DNA of 64,000 nucleotides from Buxus sempervirens (taxonomy: Eukaryota > Streptophyta > Magnoliopsida > Buxales > Buxaceae): positions 47,130,602 through 47,194,601 of the forward strand of contig OX387185.1 of assembly GCA_947561395.2 (NCBI GenBank), in the 5' to 3' direction. The notes beneath the pieces are model-generated. The model was given only the letters and a program-made list of their open reading frames with translations, searched no databases and was not told the origin of the DNA. How positions within the stretch are numbered: position 1 is the stretch's first letter; every line of letters begins with the position of its first letter. A program made the translations under genes and the position numbers. Of the stretch, positions 11,870-23,422 are shown piece by piece.

Positions 11870-12417
11870 GAACCATTATCTGAACAATCAGAGTCCCTAA
11901 GAGTTCGCTTGCTGTGTTTGTTGGCCAAAGCTAAGAAGAATCTGGGCTTGCTATAGTGTTCTTGCCTGGTTGATACAATAATCACCTTTCTCTTCTCTTT
12001 GTATGTTCTCTCCTTTGTTGTGCTAGATCTCTGAAATGAGTTGAATTACTGGATTGTTTATGCTTCGTTTACTTCCTCGTTTGTTACCGAAAAAAAGTTT
12101 ACTTCCTCGTAAGTCGTAACGCTTTGAAAATTGAAATTAACACTGGTATACAGTAGCAGTTTGTCAACATGTCTCTGTTGGAAAAGGGACCAAACAAGCA
12201 AATGGAAGGACGCAAACTTTTGCGCCTGAGCCTAAGCTAGAGAATAAAAAATTATATTTAAATTGTTCATAGAGCTAAATGCATGGGCCCTTACCCTAAC
12301 AACACGAGCGCAGATTGTTGAAAAAATATATTTTGAGTGGCGTGATATTGATCTAAACGAGCAAATCAAAGGGCGCAAACTTTAGCGCCTGAGCCTAAGC
12401 TAGAGAATAAAAAATTA
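11870..12417 (+). other. 3' flank of gene 1 with shared downstream repeat
   Basis: The stretch 11898-12130 matches the 3' region of gene 4 very closely (AAGAATCTGGGCTTGCTATA, TTGATACAATAATCACC). A downstream unit with GCGCCTGAGCCTAAGC and GAGAATAAAAAATTA occurs twice, at about 12185-12255 and 12357-12417. The same unit follows genes 2 and 4. It is part of the duplicated block, not a gene. Confidence 0.6.
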
Positions 12418-12445
12418 CTAGCAATGTAGCCCGTGCATGGGCAAA
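12418..12445 (-). mobile_element. Helitron 3' terminus (minus strand)
   Basis: On the minus strand a short palindrome GCCCATGCACGGGC is followed by TACATTG and CTAG, then a host T. The other copy of this flank reads AAAAAATTATATTT at about 12250, so the insertion falls between A and T, as expected for Helitrons. The element's other end is not found; it runs right into sequence later split by the LTR at 12901. Confidence 0.6.
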
Positions 12446-12489
12446 TAGCTTTAAGAATTTTAAAGGCCTTCAATCACTTGCAATGTGAA

Positions 12490-12900
12490 CGGATTCTTGA
12501 CTACCAAAAAAAATGTGAACGGATTCTTCTTTGTGCTCGTGTATATGATAGGAACCACAAAAAAATTATGATGTAATTTGAAACAAAATTATATGAGATA
12601 TGGAGAAAATATTTCTAGTAGCAATTGATAAATATTAAATTTCTTTTGATTGACCATGTTGTACCTATAATATTTATTTAAATAGAATATGAATTTATTT
12701 TTAACATTTTCAATGCTCGGATTTTTTTAAGCTCAATTTTTAAAAATTACTAGCAATGTGAACGCATTCTTCTTTGTGCTCGTGTATATGATAGGAACCA
12801 CAAAAAAATTATGATGTCTTTTGAGACAAAATTTTAGGAGATATGGAGAAAATATTTCTAGTAGCAATTGATAAATATTAAATTTCTTTTGATTGATCAT
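12490..12900. repeat. tandem duplication in Helitron-like sequence
   Basis: About 150 bp recurs at 12511-12655 and 12757-12900. It starts AATGTGAACG, contains CTCGTGTATATGATAGGAAC and ends AATTTCTTTTGATTGAYCAT. The second copy ends exactly where the LTR begins. Confidence 0.7.
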
Positions 12901-15900
12901 TGTCAGCATCCCATTTTTGCACTATAAAATTGCTTAAGAAACATATCTTAAACCGGCATATATGTGGGCACGTAAATCGAGGTTTTTATATTGGACCCTG
13001 TTAACACAAATTTTCGTGTTTAAAACAAAAGACAAGAAAAATGTAACAAATAACAATTTGTATTAAAATGAAGAAAATGGGTACAATTTTTGTGATTCTC
13101 CTCTGATTCGATCTCCTTGATGGGTCTTGATCCAAGGGCTACACGAGCTTGATCTTGAATCAAACTTCAATATTCAACTTGAGGGCTACGAGAGCTTGGT
13201 CTCAAATTGGACTTCGATCTTTGATTTGGGGGGCCGTAAAGCTTGAATCTCGAACCAAAATTCAATCTTTGATTCGGCGGCTGTAGGGCTTGATCTCGAA
13301 CCAAACTTTGATCTTCGATTCGGGGGCTGCAGGGCTTGATCTCAAACCAAATGTAGTTGTAGAATGATCTTCTCTTTTTGTGGTTTTGATTTGTCTTCTC
13401 TTTTCTCGAAGTATGGGTAATAGAAAGAGAAAACAATATGGATTTGATGTAGACTTGAATGAATTTCTTCAAGCCTTTGATTTTCTGCAGAGTTTCTCCA
13501 AGCTTTAGGTAGAACTTCTATAGCTTGAATTCGCCTTTTGATTTCTGCAGAGTTTTCCCAAGCTTTAGGCAAGTCTTCTAGAGCTTGAAAAGTTCCTCTT
13601 TCTTCTCATTGAGGTCCTCTATTTATAGGCAAAGGGTATGAGCATTTGCCTTAATATGAGGATATTCTTTGATTGAGAATTTCCTTTTGAGAGTGCGTCT
13701 CATTTGGTAGCAATTTGAATTTAATTGAGCATACCATACTGAGAAATCTCTTTGATTTGATTTTGGCATTTATTTGAATATTAAATTATTTCTTAATATT
13801 CTATGCCATTTGTGGGGTTGTGACTTTCCCTTTTTGGATCATCACAACTTTGTTACCAAAAGACATTTATTTTGTTTTAGTAACAAATATCATCCATGTT
13901 TTGCTTTGTGGGGCCCATTTGAAGTTAATGGGTTGAATTTGTAGGATGCTTGTCTTGACTCGTATTTCATAATTTACGGGTCGAACCAACATTTTGTTTA
14001 ACCCTTGGTTAAACCCTGGCGTTGGATTTTATCTCATTTGCCAAAGTCAATTATTTGACTTGGTCAACTTTTTGACTTGATACCACAAATTTTTCAGTGT
14101 CTACAGACCCATATTTTTGAAATAATAAGCCCATAATAAAGAGAATTTTGAGACGATTCCGATGCACCAAATCGTGCTCAAATTGGATTTTAAATGGCTA
14201 AGTTATAAATAAAAGAAATAAAGAGTAGTTTGGGGATTTTTATAAAACTGAAATTGGATGCGACATGGCAGCCACATGTACCCCATGGTTGCAGCCATGT
14301 AACCAATGATAAATTAAAATTTTTGGGGTTCTTTTAGTAAATAAGTAAGTTTTCTAATGGGGTTTGTTATGCAAATAAATAAAAAATTTAATAACAAAGT
14401 TAATAAAAGTTTTAAGATTAAAAGAAAATAAATAAAAATAAACAAAGAGAAATGAGTTGGACGAATTGGTCCAACTCATATTCTCTTGAGATAATGAGAC
14501 TAAGTTTAAAAAATATAAGCCTAATAAAAATATGGGACAAAATAGACTTTGACCAAATCTAAATGAATGATGGTGTTTAAGAGAGGAAGAGGAAGAGTTA
14601 AGGGTTTAAGAGAGGAAGAGGAAGAGTTAGGAGTTTAGGTGTTTAAGAGAGGAAGTTAGGGAGATGAGAGGTTTAGGAGAGGAAGAGGAAAGGTTAGGGG
14701 TTAAGAAGTTGAAGGGGTGAGAATTCCCTATAAAAAAGGCTTGAAGTTGGGAGCAAAAAGAGAGTTCTTAAGAAAAAGCAAAGAGGGAAGTGAGAAAAAG
14801 AGGTAGAAGGAGGTTGTGCAAGAGAAAGGAGGGAACATCTGGAGTTGAGCACATCAGTTTCCGGGAAATCGACTCCATACCAGGTTTTTTCATTATTTTG
14901 TTTATTGATTCTTTAATCAAATATTTTTTTATGTTGTTAGATTGTCAAATAATACAAAGCATGTCACTGTTATGGCCGAATTGAACTTTTCAGTGTCGTT
15001 AAATTGACAAATGAAAGTATACAAAGCATGTCTCTTATCCGGCCGAATCTGTTGAACGAATGGATATGTGGGTTGAATTTTGAGAATTTGATAAACTAGG
15101 GTGCTTAATTTGTTATTATGAAAAGTTAAAGGATTTAAAAATAACTTATTTTATTTCATGTTTTAGTCGTTCTTTAAAACCCTTTTAATAACTCTAGTTT
15201 TCATTTGTTATTTCTTTTATTTCTTTCATGTTATTTCTTTAATTTTTTTTTCTTAATTTCCTTTTAGATAATATACTTAACTAACATGCTTACTTTTTCT
15301 TAATTTCTTAATTATTTTTAGATAATATGCTTAATTAACATACTTAATTATAGTAATCAGATTTTTTATTCTTTTCTTAATTTTTTAAATAATATGCCTA
15401 ACTAACATATTTATTTTTTTTCTTAATTATTTTTTAGATCATATGCTTAAACATTTGTCACTTTTATAACACCTTTCCTTGCCTCAAAATCCTTGGAAAT
15501 AAGAGTAAAAAAAATATGGAAAATAAAGTGTAATTTTCAATGACCAAATATGATTGAGTTTTTTTTACCCATGCTTTGTGTAAATAAATTATCATAAGAA
15601 AAAAAAAAGGAAAAAACATAAGAAAACAATAAAAAAATAAAAGATTAAATGATGTGGCTAGGTTAAATAAAAAATAATAATAAAAAAAATAAATTTTTTT
15701 TGAAATAACCAACTACACTGCCCCATGTTGAAATATTTGATTTAGATTTCTTTATTTTGGATTTTTTTTTTATATATGTATTATATTTTGTATAGGATGT
15801 AGCATAGCAATCTCCATTCCTCCAATGTTTGTACACATGTGATCATAAAATATATATATAAAAGATAACATATAAAAAAAATTAAATAATAGTAAATCAG

Positions 15901-16109
15901 CCCAAATATTATCCAACTAATTTAAGGGAACCCGCTTCGGTGGGGCAACCTAGGGTGTTCAAGGATTTCCTTGGGTTGTAATGGGGTCACTTATTCGGAA
16001 TCATTGGTTTAGACCAAAAGTCAACAAGGTGTCTACCTGCACTATTTCATGTAATGGCGACTTCATAAAACATTTAACACGCTTTTTCAGCTCGCCCGGG
16101 GTGCGCACA
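12901..16109 (-). mobile_element. solo LTR, 3.2 kb
   Basis: The plus strand starts TGTCAGCATCCC and ends GGTGCGCACA (TG...CA). Flanks are ATCAT (12896-12900) and ACCAT (16110-16114), a 5-bp target duplication with one change. The sequence right of it (CATGTTGAACCTATAAT) continues the sequence seen near 12658 before the insertion. A TATA box on the minus strand (CTATAAATAG, about 13618-13628) puts transcription leftwards. It contains a repeated AGCTTGATCTCGAACCAAA unit (about 13150-13350). No gag-pol and no second LTR are present, so it is a solo LTR. Confidence 0.75.
13140..13590. repeat. short tandem repeats inside the LTR
   Basis: Four to five units of about 45-55 bp carry GGGCTGNAGGGCTTGATCTC followed by AACCAAA and TTTGATC, at about 13130-13350. 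A second set of two units carries CTGCAGAGTTTYCCCAAGCT and TTTAGG at 13480-13575. The ORFs across them (13167-13572 minus) are repeat-derived and not genes. Confidence 0.6.
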
Positions 16110-17026
16110 ACCATGTTGAACCTATAATATTTATTTAAATAGAATATGAATTTATTTTCAACATTTTCAGTGCTTGGATTTTTTTAAGCTCAATTTTACA
16201 AATGTAATTATATTTTTTAATATGCCAATGACATTTTAGAAAATTTCAAAGATTTATGTTAATATTAATATTTAAATTGCCTTATTATAATTATTTAGTT
16301 ATAATATTTTTGAATATCTTATATATTAAGCGAATCTGGGTGGCAAGTTCACGTGCTTTGGAGTTAGGGTGGCAGGTTCGCAGTGCTTCGTACTAACGTG
16401 GCTGTCTCGGGAAGCTTCGGCGTCCGAGCCTCTAACCATTTCGTCTTTCCCACATCGCCATGCAAATGAGTTTTGGTGGATCCCCAAAACTCATTTGATC
16501 ACCCTGTCCCCCTCCCCTAATCTGAGAAAGGTCCAAACGCTATTCTTCGATTTTTCCACGAGGAAAGCTCCGGAATCCTCTCCTTTCACCACGTCCAAAC
16601 CCTCTAATCAGTTTTCCTTCTCCATCTCCTCCTCTTTCTTCTCTGTCTCCAATGTTGGAGTCATTGGCCGTGTCAAAACGACCTTGCTTTCTGGTGATCG
16701 AGATATGCGGTGTTTCGGTTTCTCCAGCGGAACTTCGTTAATCAAGAACCCTAACCTTTTGTCTACAAGTTCTTCTCCAAAATTTCCCTATCTCTTCTGA
16801 GAGAGCTTTTGTCTGTTGAGAGATAGACCCTTTTTTCCCGTTGCTTCTCTTCGGGCTACTCTCAGCGGCATCCTCAATTCTTAGAAGGTAATCAAAACGA
16901 TCGATTCAACGACGAGAAGGTCAAATTACGGCTAGATCTTTGTTTATTTTTTGGTTTCTTTATGATCCCATTTTACTAGCTCCCATTTTACTAGCTTTTT
17001 AGGATTTTGGATTTTGCTTGTTCTAG

Positions 17027-17230
17027 GTACCGTTTTCAAATGCGATAGGCCTGTAAAAGTTGAGAAAGAAAAGGAGCCTCAAAAACACCTCCACTACTTC
17101 TTCAATGAATGGCTGCCAAAGAACAGAGATTCTTGGCTCGATCTTGAGGAGGACCGATCAAGCAATGCTTCTTTTTCTACAACCCAGCTCTCAATCTCCA
17201 TTCCAATCTGCCATTCAAGAACCCAGAAAG
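17027..17230 (+). pseudogene. captured growth-regulating factor (GRF) exon
   Basis: An exon-like segment is bounded by TTCTAG before 17027 and GTAATT from 17231. The frame encodes HYFFNEW, KNRDSWLDLEEDRSS and FSTTQLSISIP. This matches the C-terminal conserved region of plant GRF transcription factors (family pattern FFDEWPKNRDSWSDLE...FSTTQLSISIP). The DNA-binding WRC and QLQ domains are absent. An inserted Leu lies between W and P of the motif. It sits inside the probable Helitron and is best read as a captured fragment. It might still be transcribed; nothing here shows that. Confidence 0.75.
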
Positions 17231-18148
17231 GTAATTTTCGCCTTTCTTCTGATTCTTCATCAGGTGTTTGGTTACTTTCTGTGCATTAATTATTGATTAT
17301 TGACTTTCTCTTCGATTTCATCTTCTTATGCAGATTGTTGAGTCCTTCATTCTGGGTTTGGTTTCTTAAGCAATGGCTCCAAGAGTACTGTTGAGCTAGA
17401 CTCATTGCTCCCCCATTGTTCTTTCCTCTTCTTTCTTTTGTAGGTGTATTTGAATATGTGTGCACAGGAGGATTCAGTTGTTTTTTCGACTGCTCTCTTA
17501 CTTTTCTTTTCCTTGTTCTAATGGTGATGCATTTGGATGTGTGTGCTCAAGAAGATTCTTCTGTGTATTGGTTTTATATGCCTTCTTCCTTTATCAACGT
17601 ATTTGAATGACCTTCCTCAAACTCTTTGTGAAGAGGCAAAATTTTTTCCTCCATTTACTGCTAGCATCTTCAAACATTTTGGCATCTTCCATTGTAATGG
17701 AAATACTGGGTCCCATTCCTAGCCTTCGTAATGGTAATTTATCAATGAGAGGGTGGATGAAATTAGTATGGATATATCCTCCTACATAAGTAGAGTAAAC
17801 TCGGAACCTTGATTTCTTCTTATTTCTTTTTGATAATTATCCCTACAAGACTGTACATTTGCCTTTTCTTTCTATATTTTGTGTAATTGTGTAAAGTAGT
17901 TGTTTTCTTACCTAATACCGGAACACTTAACTGATGATACTTCTTACCTTCTGTTAAAGTTCCTGTGTTCATGTGCCTTCTGTTAAAGTTTGTCTTAGGT
18001 TGCAGGATTTTGTGTTTCATAATTTATTTATTTTTTAGTGTCCCTTTCCCAACGAATGACCTATTACTAACTCCTCCGGCGACACCTCTTGAAATTTTCT
18101 TTCTGTTTTTCTAAACTAAACTGATACTAATCGATAAACAATATGCAG

Positions 18149-18317
18149 GGCAATTGTCTAGATTTGCAAATGAGGTTGCCAGAGAAGAGAAGGCCTGTGT
18201 ATTCCCAACCTGCTTTGACTCTTGCTGAAGCATTCAAGAGGTCTTTGAGGGGTTCAATAGTTACGACCAAAGGGGAATATGTTTCATTCTCCACAATAAC
18301 CAATGGTGACCACTAAT
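18149..18317 (+). pseudogene. exon-like fragment, unidentified
   Basis: An acceptor-like TATGCAG precedes an open stretch encoding MRLPEKRRPVYSQPALTLAE and further residues to a stop near 18317. The protein is basic then alternating, with normal-looking codons. I do not recognise the family. A second exon-like stretch (about 18655-18800, RDVAESDFYEVKDGC) lies downstream. Both are inside the probable Helitron and could be captured gene pieces. Confidence 0.3.
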
Positions 18318-19174
18318 ACAAGCAGAGTTAGCGTTATTTCTGCTCTATCTATTTCGTTGAAGTTATTTGTTGCTTTTGTGACTACGACGGACAGTTGGAA
18401 TCGGCAACCTCCTGTGTATCCGTCTACTGCCATGTCAAAACAGATTATGGTAAGTTATTGTTTCTCTTTTTTGAGTTCGATACTATAGAACCATAGATTC
18501 ATCATAGAACACTCACTAGGGGATCCCATTTTTATTATCGTCTAATCTGTCTAAATGTGGTTGTTTTTCCTGTTTATTTCTTTGACAAATGGTTTTTGCT
18601 TTCTTGCTTTGTATCGGCCTTTATTGTTCTTTGATTTTGTTTGGTGAAATTCTATTCATATGGAGGGATGTTGCGGAATCTGATTTCTATGAAGTTAAGG
18701 ATGGATGTAAGGGTTCGTTCCAGGAAGGAAGTTTCGGCAACTGTCATGCTCGGAGAAAGCTCTCTCTTGTCTCCATCTATCCAGACAGAGAGGTCTTGTT
18801 AACTTTTCCACTTTTGTTTTTAATGCAATTTTCAAAAATGCCATTTATGAATCCTTTACCAGAGACTCCACCATCTATGAATCCTTTAGCAGAGACTCCA
18901 GGTTGGGTTTTACTGTTAATGATTAAAAGATGGTTTTATCTTTTTTTTTTTTACTTATATGTACGTACAAGGACTTAAGGGCACGAGTTTACAACTCTTT
19001 ATTGTTTTTTTCCCTTTAATTCTCAGAGTTAATGAAAATAACATCATGCCCAATTAGGCAGCTTTTAAAGCTAGACCACATGAACTTTGGTGGCCTATGA
19101 GGTACTTCCAAAAGTTACACCAAAATGAATACGAGAAGCCCATAACAAAAGGTTTAATGCATCTAGATTATGAA

Positions 19175-19500
19175 ATTATTTTGTAACTCTATCGAAACGA
19201 AATTTCGGCGGCACGCCGGCGGTGTGCCGCCGAAACGGCGGAAAATTAAAAAGGCAAAAATCGGGTTTTTTTTTTCGTGCCGGTGGAAATTTCGTTGGCA
19301 CGCCGCTCCGTGCCGCTCCGTTTCATGTATAAAAACTGATTTTTTTTTTCTATTTCGTCCGTGCCGATTCGTGCTGCTCGGCACGCCGCTCGTGCCGGTG
19401 ACAAATCGTCGAAATTTCAGTGATTTACTGGCGATGCACCCAGAACGATTTCCTCCGGTGAAACGAATCGCCGGGGGTCCCTGTACCGAAATTGTAAACC
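19175..19500. repeat. GC-rich palindromic repeat region (type seen again at 39.7 kb)
   Basis: The segment is full of CGGCACGCCG and GTGCCGCCGAAA motifs in both orientations, in strong contrast to the AT-rich surroundings. A related segment lies at 39750-40100 (GGCGTGCCGCCGAAAA). Both end near CGATATTGTAA / CGAAATTGTAA. This suggests a dispersed transposon family with subterminal GC motifs. I cannot define its ends. Confidence 0.45.
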
Positions 19501-20079
19501 TTGATTGTGATAGAATATGTCAAATGATATACTTGCAGATTCCTCTGAAAATTCTCTTAATTTTGAGATGCTATACTTTTGAAAGTAATATATCTAAAAG
19601 ACAATTTTATTAGATTAATTCATTTAATTGTTGGTTGCATTTTGCTACTGAATGGTTCACTTAGCATTATTGGTGTAATCTGCCTTTTTTTTCATTACAT
19701 GTGTGTCTTCACGTGGAATTTTATTTATTTATTGAAAGCATTGTTTGAAGACCATTTGGGTGTAGACTTTGATGCTTTCTAACCAGCCATTGAACTATTT
19801 CGTAAAATGTTATATTTTTTTTATTTGCGTAGATGGACATATTTTAATATGAGTCCTCTCTTTTTTGGTAAAGTTCAATGAGTACTCTCATTAAGTGGAC
19901 ATCTTTCACTGCATGGAAATGTTGATTTGAATTGTCAGAAAATGGATAGAAATATTGCAGGATGGTACAAACCCATTTCAAACTCAGTAACTTATGTAAG
20001 TTGACGTGGGCTTAGCAATTTTGGGTTCAGTTTGGGCATGCAGAGTTTAGACCAACTAATTTTAAACTTGATCAAACTT

Positions 20080-20381
20080 TTTTTTTTAAGAGAAAATGGG
20101 ATTTATATTAAAGATGGAATAAAACGAGGGATCTACCACATCCATCATCAAGCAGAAGTTGATGGATAGGCGATGGGACCGAACGGGTCCAGAAACAGGG
20201 AAATGAGTCTAAGGCAAAGTTTGCCAAACCGTCGGCTACAGAATTTGCCTCCCAAAACACCTTTGAGAATTCTACAACGTAAAATAAGGAGCACAAGTGA
20301 CGAGCTTCATTGAGGAGGTGGTCGATACGCCACAGGTGAGAGTTGTTGTTCAACAGGCAGGATGTCATCACCTGAGGAATC
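20080..20381 (-). mobile_element. 5'-truncated LINE insertion with RNase H remnant
   Basis: On the minus strand the frame carries VEFSKVFWEANSVADGLANF, the end of a LINE RNase H-like (RVT_3) domain, and then runs to a poly(A) tail (poly-T at 20080-20087 on the plus strand). A perfect 14-bp target-site duplication, ACTTGATCAAACTT, flanks it at 20066-20079 and 20382-20395. The 5' truncation, tail and duplication are the hallmarks of target-primed insertion. Confidence 0.85.
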
Positions 20382-20404
20382 ACTTGATCAAACTTGAACT
20401 TATT

Positions 20405-22172
20405 AAAAGTTGTGAAATCTTCTGTGACGCAATTAACTTGCAATCTATCTTATCTGACGCACAAGCATATGCTGCCACGCGTCCTCTATATTGATCGATG
20501 TTGAATGCAAACTTAACATCGTTTAAGTTCAACGTCGCCGTCGTCCGGGTCTGTTTCCGATTAAAATAAATTTTTTTTTTTTCAAATCAGATTTCAAATG
20601 CAATCGCACCGATTCCGAGTTCAAGATATTTTTCAGGAATGATCAAAAAAAAAAAAAAAGATATTTTTCAGGAAGAGAGAGGGCGTTCTACCCCTAGAAA
20701 AGAGACGGTTCCGCCGGTGCTGGTTCGGCGGAGGCGTTCTTGGCAAGAAAAGAGATGGTGGCGGCAACACTCTTGGCAGTCACGTTGTTTCAAGCTGGCG
20801 TCAACCTTCAGGCGGTGTTTGGACAGTTGATGGCCTTGGTGATTGTAGCCCTGGAACATGCACAAATGTGGCCGGCAGGGGTTCTGTAGCAGCATGTTTA
20901 TCAGCATCGTTTTCACGGCGTTCGCTTACATGACTCCATCTGCATCATCCACTCTTCAAGTTCATACCAGAAGAGGCAAGGTTTGAGAAGGTGACTCCTG
21001 CCTTCCAAGAAAGCTGAACAAAAACAATCAGAACAGATGGTGCTTCAGACTCGATAAGATTAATATTTCTATGTCTCTACCGAAATCACAAATGCAAAGT
21101 GAGGGAAAAGCCTATCAAAGTTGTTGGTTTTAATCCCAGGAGAAAATTGAGAAAGAGACTTCATTGATAATGATATGTAAAGCTGCTCTTGGACCATGTG
21201 TTAATTAAGGCATAGCTTCAATTGCTCCAAAAGGAGCCGCTTATATATTCCGGACAGCCAAAAAAATTCTGAATCGAAAACCAAGTAGAAATGGTAAATT
21301 AACGGGATGCTAGTCATTGATCCTTGGTTGTTTTGTCTACATCTGCTCATTTGCTCAACAAGATGCCTAAGGGGCGTAGCATGATACAATTTCACTCTGT
21401 AATTTTGGGGCTTGTTTTGTTCATAGACAAATTGCCCTGTAAGTAATCTCCCGGTTTTCTTCTTATTATTAAATTTTCTTCTTCTTCGCCGGAACCAGCA
21501 CCAGCGCGACCATCTCTTTTCCTAGGAAGAACACTCCCTTTTCCAATAAAGAACACTCTCACTTCTTGAAGGTTTGCTTGACGGAAGTTTGGGTTCCTTC
21601 TTTACAACCTCTCGCACGAATCAGGTTAAAGTCGCCGGAAAGTTGTTTGCAAGAAGGTTGCTTGACGGAATTGTGGGGTTCTTTCTTTACAACCTCTCAC
21701 ACGCATCAGATTACCGGGGAAGGCCGTAAATGAAATCGTAAACTCTTCTTTATCCGCACAAACTCAGCGAAATCGATTTGAAAAAAGAAATATTATTTTA
21801 ATCTGAAACAGACCTGGCTGACGTCGACGCTAAACTAAACGATGTTAAGTTAGGATACAACGTCGATCAATATAAAGGACGCGTGGCAGCAGATGCGTGT
21901 GCGTCAGAGAGATTGCAAGTTATTTGCGTCGCAGGATTACCAAAAAAAAAACCAAAAGTTATTTGCGTCACAGAAGATTTCAACTGCGAAATCGATTTGA
22001 AAAAAAAAAATTTATTTTAATGTGAAACAGACCTGGATGACGTTGACGTTAAACTTAATGATGTTAAGTTAGGATTCAACGTCGATCAATACAGAGGACG
22101 CGTGGCAGCAGATGCGTGTGCGTCAGAGAGATTGCAAGTTATTTGCGTCACAGAAGATTTCAACTCCAATAT
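20405..22172. mobile_element. MULE-like element with long inverted repeats
   Basis: The left end (GAAATCTTCTGTGACGCAA at about 20411) is the inverse of the right end (TTGCGTCACAGAAGATTTC at about 22146-22168). Inverted similarity extends about 200-330 bp: AACTTGCAATC, TTGATCGA, AACATCG and AGAAAAGAGA recur inverted on the right. The right arm is itself duplicated (about 21770-21955 and 21985-22168). Long terminal inverted repeats are typical of Mutator-like elements. No transposase is seen. The centre (about 20740-21470) may be captured DNA. No target duplication could be fixed. Confidence 0.6.
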
Positions 22173-22939
22173 TTACAGCTAGAGTTTTTGTTGTGATGGT
22201 AAACACCTTAAACTGTGATCATGAAACATGGTTTTCAGTTTGAGTGGAGCCACCTTTTGCCCAAATGCCCAAGATTAGTTTGTTGCCAGTCCACCCTACG
22301 ATACTATCCATTAGAATTAATTTTTAGTCCATTAGTCTAGGATTAGTTGTAACTCAATAAAGTATGCTAACATGGCTTTCACTTTTTAAGTCAGAAGCAT
22401 AAGATGGATATTAGGAAAAGTGCAAGAGTTTTCATATTGAAGGATTTAAATTGCATAGAGACCAAGAAAGAACTGAATATAGTGGAACAAATACGATTTG
22501 GATACGCGTAGACTCAGTGAAAATTTGGTTTTTGGTGGAATGAAATGTAAATATTGAATTCATGGTGCTAACCCCAACTATTTGGGATGAGGCATGTCAC
22601 TGATGTTCACTTTGTTATTGTTTTTAATTTTGAGTTTGCCGCTTCCTAATCAGCTATTCATCTATTTTTTAATATGTTATAATTTTTTTTTTGGCAATGC
22701 ACAAAGCTAAAACTTTTTAACCCAAAAAATAAATAATAATAATAAAAGTAGTACTCATTAGCTAGACATCTTTCACTACATAGAGTGCCATATTGATTTG
22801 CATTGTTAGATAGATCAAACTACTGCCACTCCTATGACTTGACATATTGCTTCTTACCAAGAAACACGAAATTCAATGTTCAAAATTTATGAAATTATGA
22901 GATCTCCTTAATGTTTGATAGTAGTCACATATCTTTTGG

Positions 22940-23092
22940 TTTAACATCATTCTTATTCTATTTCATTTTTGTTCCAGGACTTGCACAACTATTTCATGGA
23001 GCTTGCAATGTTTTTTCAACATCATTCTTATTCTATTTCATTTTTGTTCCAGGACTTACACAACTGTTTCATGGAACTTGCAATGTTTTTAT
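22940..23092. repeat. tandem duplication of 72 bp
   Basis: Two units run ATTCTTATTCTATTTCATTT, TTGTTCCAGGACTT, then ACACAACT or GCACAACT, TTTCATGGA and TTGCAATGTTTTT. The TTCCAG|GACTT step looks like an intron-exon border, so an exon start may be duplicated. It lies within the probable Helitron. Confidence 0.7.
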
Positions 23093-23422
23093 AAGAAGGG
23101 AATGCTTAGATCTAGACTCACTCACAGTTTTGAAGTTTAGATAATTTATTCCATTATATAATTTGAAATAAACACAGGAAAACATAACAAGGAATAAGGA
23201 GCTCCAAGTTTTTGATTTTAGAAATAATGCACGGGCAGCCCACTAGTCTATTATATGAAGGAAAAGAGGCTTGGGCTGATGTGGCCCCCTCGGCCAGCCT
23301 CACCCGTCCGAGCTTCTCACCCTTTTCTCTTCCCATGTCCCGATTTTAGTGGAGAAAATTTTATCCTTTAAAAATTCTTGTGGAATGGGATGAGATTATG
23401 TCCTCCAGAGACTTCTCGATTG

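Larger units (their letters stand above)
16317..23246 (+). mobile_element. probable large Helitron with captured sequences
   Basis: The proposed 5' end is TCTTATATATTAAGCG after an A at 16316; the same start occurs on the minus strand at 2651. The proposed 3' end is GCACGGGCAGCCCACTAG at 23229-23246, ending in CTAG. The span is 6.9 kb. It holds a GRF exon, other exon-like pieces with splice sites, a LINE fragment and a MULE-like element. No Rep/helicase is seen, so it would be non-autonomous. The pairing of these two ends is inference; each could belong to a different element. Confidence 0.4.

Noticed and set aside
11502-11985. Minus-strand ORFs opposite exon 3 of genes 1, 2, 3, 4 and 5
   Set aside because: They recur in every copy only because the plus-strand exon is conserved; the proteins have no domain.
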